From Flavobacteriales bacterium UBA7690 (GTDB lineage: Bacteria; Bacteroidota; Bacteroidia; Flavobacteriales_F; PHOS-HE28): a DNA stretch of 9,415 nt. The notes under the pieces were generated by a model. It searched no databases and was not told where the DNA came from. It saw only the letters and a list, made by a program, of their open reading frames with translations. Position numbers and translations under genes: made by a program. Where the stretch lies: NCBI GenBank assembly GCA_002482775.1, contig DLGQ01000049.1, positions 1 to 9,415 of the forward strand. The letters are read 5' to 3'. Numbering within the stretch: position 1 is the first letter of the stretch; each line of letters starts with the position of its first letter. This document shows positions 7,712-9,415 of the stretch, piece by piece.

Positions 7712-8427
7712 AACGGGTCTTTCGAGATGATCAGCAAATTGGCATCGTAGGTGACGATACCGAGCATGATCGCATTGATGAGCCGACCGACCGGCACGTG
7801 GTAATACAAGTCCTTGCTGTATGGGTTGTCCTGGTAGGGATCGGCGATCAACACAGTACGTTCCCCCGCACTTGATGCGGGGTCCATGCCACAGAGCACC
7901 ACGAAATGCCCCATCGGTTTGCCGCGCAGGTCGTCGTAGATGCTTTCGCCCATGCTACCGCTGTATTCGCGTTTGCTCTTGTACAGGTAGGTGGCGCTGA
8001 GGCCGGTCAGCACCGGCAGGTCGCGATCGAAGTAGCTCTGGAGCAGGGCAGGCGAGGGGTCGTCGAAACGCACTTCGCCACCTTCCTTGATGAACTTGGA
8101 ATACGCGAGGCACGTGGAATGCAACTTCTTGCTGTCCTTGTATTTCGTTTGCGCGAGTAGCTTCTTGCGCAGTTGTTCCATCGGAAGCCCATCCCACGAC
8201 GGATCGAACACACGCAGGTTGTAGGTGTGGATGCGCACATTGAACCCTTCCTTCAGCGCATGGATCCCGAGGAAGACCGCGAGGGTGCCACCATCCTCCA
8301 GGAAATGCACTTCATCGATCACCTGCTCCAACGGCAGGTCCAGCCCGAAGGCCGCATACACCGCATGCAACGCGGTAGGGCCGCACGTGCTGTCGTCGGG
8401 TTGGGCAAGGATGCGGATGGGGCGCAT
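7708..8427 (-). CDS. C39/papain-like cysteine peptidase of the amidoligase operon
   Basis: A 239-residue protein with a C39-like papain-fold signature. Q9-P-D-D-S-T-C15-G-P-T-A gives the oxyanion glutamine and catalytic cysteine. PMGHFVVLCGMD supplies H174, and VLIADPYQDN supplies D196, followed by a short C-terminal strand region. It has no signal peptide, no transmembrane segment and no ABC transporter part, so it is probably a soluble cytoplasmic peptidase rather than a bacteriocin exporter. I start at ATG 8427 because MRPIRILAQPDDSTCGPTA is the usual family beginning. An in-frame TTG at 8484 would run through a GC-rich hairpin. It is the first gene of the operon and overlaps the ATP-grasp gene by ATGA. 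It may trim a peptide product, release an amide, or act as an amide-bond-forming transferase. Related loci often carry this domain fused to a GNAT acetyltransferase, absent here. Confidence 0.82.
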   Translation of the reverse strand: MRPIRILAQPDDSTCGPTALHAVYAAFGLDLPLEQVIDEVHFLEDGGTLAVFLGIHALKEGFNVRIHTYNLRVFDPSWDGLPMEQLRKKLLAQTKYKDSKKLHSTCLAYSKFIKEGGEVRFDDPSPALLQSYFDRDLPVLTGLSATYLYKSKREYSGSMGESIYDDLRGKPMGHFVVLCGMDPASSAGERTVLIADPYQDNPYSKDLYYHVPVGRLINAIMLGIVTYDANLLIISKDPL

Positions 8428-8436
8428 GGCTGGGTG

Positions 8437-8455
8437 CGCCGCCTTCAAGGCGGCG
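8437..8455. repeat. perfect 9-base-arm GC-rich palindrome in the peptidase leader
   Basis: The plus strand reads CGCCGCCTT, C, AAGGCGGCG, perfectly complementary arms around a single base. As RNA it would fold as eight G-C-rich pairs with a three-base loop. It lies 9 bases upstream of the preferred ATG of the peptidase gene, so on the operon mRNA it would cover the ribosome-binding region. It could instead be a terminator remnant or an interspersed REP-like element. There is no T-run on either side. Confidence 0.6.
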
Positions 8456-8460
8456 GCATT

Positions 8461-8474
8461 CCGGTTAAGGCCGG
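8461..8474. repeat. short CCGG-armed inverted repeat next to the GC hairpin
   Basis: CCGGTTAAGGCCGG has CCGG arms around TTAAGG, only five bases from the larger palindrome at 8437-8455. Together the two occupy most of the predicted leader of the amidoligase operon. Short on its own, it is listed because of the pairing and position. Confidence 0.35.
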
Positions 8475-8481
8475 TGTTCCA

Positions 8482-8512
8482 CAAAGGTCCGCGAGGATCA
8501 GCCGGGGATCAA
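8482..8512 (-). promoter_or_regulatory. candidate promoter of the peptidase-ligase-GCS2 operon
   Basis: On the minus strand a TTG (plus 8510-8512) is followed after 20 bases by GACCTTTG (plus 8482-8489). This matches the Bacteroidota -7 consensus TAnnTTTG at every fixed position but the first, with the usual -33/-7 spacing. Transcription would start near 8476 and give a leader of about 50 bases containing the hairpins at 8461-8474 and 8437-8455. It is the best promoter match in the window, but it is still only a motif match. Confidence 0.45.
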
Positions 8513-8561
8513 GAGGGGAGCATGTTGGCCCTTCACGATCCGGTGTTGACAGCTAGATGCG

Positions 8562-8587
8562 ATCAGCTGATCCCGGGATTAGCTGAT
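8562..8587. repeat. 26-base near-perfect palindrome between two minus-strand genes
   Basis: ATCAGCTGATCCC (8562-8574) is followed at once by GGGATTAGCTGAT (8575-8587), inverted copies differing at one base. Read as plus-strand RNA, the odd position is a G-U pair, so an 11-pair stem with a CCGG loop is fully paired. Read as minus-strand RNA there is one mismatch. It lies 24 bases past the stop of the TPR-like gene and about 50 bases upstream of the candidate operon promoter. It could be a rho-independent-like terminator without a good U-tract, or an operator for a dimeric regulator. Confidence 0.5.
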
Positions 8588-8610
8588 TTGCTGTTGCGAT
8601 GGCGGACAGC

Positions 8611-9415
8611 TCACCTGTACCTCCTCACAAAGTCCGCATACCCGGAGCAATCCTCGATCCGCGCGTATGCCTCTTGGCTCTTGGTATCCGTGAGTTCATC
8701 ACGGTACGGGTCTTCCCAGACGTTGCTTTCGGTCTCTCCGGTGTAATAGGCCATGTTGTTGTGACATTCGGCCGCCATGCGGCAGGCCATGGCTTTTAGG
8801 ACGGGATCCTTCGCGGCGCGGAGGGCGATGGCGTAGTGTTCTTCGGCGCGGGTGGTGCCGAAGTAGCGGTCGTCGGACTCGGAGCGCTGTTCGGAGGGGA
8901 GGGCTTCGGTGCCGCCGTTGTAGCCCCAGCGTGTCCAATCGATGCGGCTCATGATCCAGTATTTGCCGTGCCAGCTCATGTTGTAGTAGGCGTTGCCGAG
9001 CAGGTAGTGGTTGAGGCCGCGCTTCTGCGGGTTGCGATCGGCTTCCTTCTTCAAGGCCACCATGCGCTCCACGATCGTGCGTTTGTTGTAGCGCACACTG
9101 TCGGTCTTGTTGTAGTTGTGCGGGTCGTCGATGTTCACCACGAAGGGATCGTCATCATTGAACATAGCATACGGATAGCCGGTCCAGAAGCTGTCGGGGA
9201 TCTGGCGGAAGATGGCGGCGGCTTCTTCCAAACGATCCTGATCCACGTACCACGTTGCTTTGTAGTCCAGCAGTTTGTTGCGGTTCAACTCTTCTTGTTG
9301 CACCCGGTTCTCGGTGTATTCCCAGCCATCCGGACGCACATCGGTGCCGGTGAGGTAGCGCTCGAACGCTGTCTTGTCGGGCTTGTCCAGCAGCGCGATC
9401 ATGCGGTCGTAGTCG
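8611..9415 (-). CDS. unrecognised protein with TPR-like helices, 3' part only
   Basis: The open frame has no stop before the right edge: four further codons (DYDR) precede the methionine at 9402. That methionine is therefore probably internal and the gene starts outside; about 267 residues are visible. I do not recognise a named family. Helical stretches such as NKLLDYKATWYVDQDRLEEA, GLNHYLLGNAYYNMSW and TRAEEHYAIALRAA look like tetratricopeptide or similar solenoid repeats. Between them lies an aromatic-rich insert (HGKYWIMSRIDWTRWGYNGG). The end, ARIEDCSGYADFVRRYR, is not a T9SS sorting domain. A longer TPR-like protein or lipoprotein is plausible, but its N-terminus cannot be inspected. 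A 183-base gap holding a palindrome and a promoter candidate separates it from the amidoligase operon, so it is probably a separate transcription unit. Confidence 0.75.
   Translation of the reverse strand, partial: DYDRMIALLDKPDKTAFERYLTGTDVRPDGWEYTENRVQQEELNRNKLLDYKATWYVDQDRLEEAAAIFRQIPDSFWTGYPYAMFNDDDPFVVNIDDPHNYNKTDSVRYNKRTIVERMVALKKEADRNPQKRGLNHYLLGNAYYNMSWHGKYWIMSRIDWTRWGYNGGTEALPSEQRSESDDRYFGTTRAEEHYAIALRAAKDPVLKAMACRMAAECHNNMAYYTGETESNVWEDPYRDELTDTKSQEAYARIEDCSGYADFVRRYR

Noticed and set aside
8173..8746. Plus-strand open frames (8173-8556, 8225-8746) crossing the 8428-8610 gap
   Set aside because: Mostly antisense to the peptidase gene and the TPR-like gene, with no motif. The gap itself is better explained by promoter and palindromes.

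Overview
The window most likely comes from a GC-rich member of the Bacteroidota, probably Flavobacteriales-like. The main evidence is two secreted proteins, one with a type IX secretion (T9SS) type A sorting domain at its C-terminus and one with a tail of similar shape. Weak matches to the Bacteroidota promoter form (TTG, then TAnnTTTG) and a lack of strong Shine-Dalgarno sites agree with this. The taxonomic call is inference.

Left part, positions 1-3884. The 5' half of a tRNA-Ser(UGA) gene enters from the left edge on the minus strand. Divergent from it, on the plus strand, are a PhnP-like metallo-beta-lactamase-fold phosphodiesterase (120-896) and, 42 bases downstream, a large secreted fungalysin/thermolysin-like zinc metallopeptidase (939-3884). 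The peptidase has a signal peptide, propeptide, HEYAH zinc site, beta-rich modules and a T9SS sorting domain.

Middle. A minus-strand gene (3918-4853) converges on the peptidase with only 33 bases between them. It encodes a secreted LamG (concanavalin A-like) protein with a short T9SS-like tail. Both neighbours are therefore probably surface or exported proteins.

Right part, positions 4962-8427, is the most interesting section. It is a compact minus-strand operon, in transcription order: a C39/papain-like cysteine peptidase, a RimK-like ATP-grasp ligase with an N-terminal RLAN domain, and a GCS2-family glutamate-cysteine-ligase-like enzyme. The first two genes overlap by ATGA and the third starts 11 bases later. 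Two amino-acid ligases plus a peptidase point to ribosome-independent synthesis, attachment or trimming of a small peptide or amide. Such a system has been predicted from gene neighbourhoods, but I know of no demonstrated product. The GNAT acetyltransferase domain often fused to the peptidase in such loci is absent here.

The 183-base gap 8428-8610 contains a plausible operon promoter, two leader hairpins and a 26-base near-perfect palindrome. Upstream of it, the 3' part of an unrecognised gene with TPR-like helices (8611 to the right edge) leaves the window. I saw no insertion sequence, CRISPR array, phage gene or attachment site.
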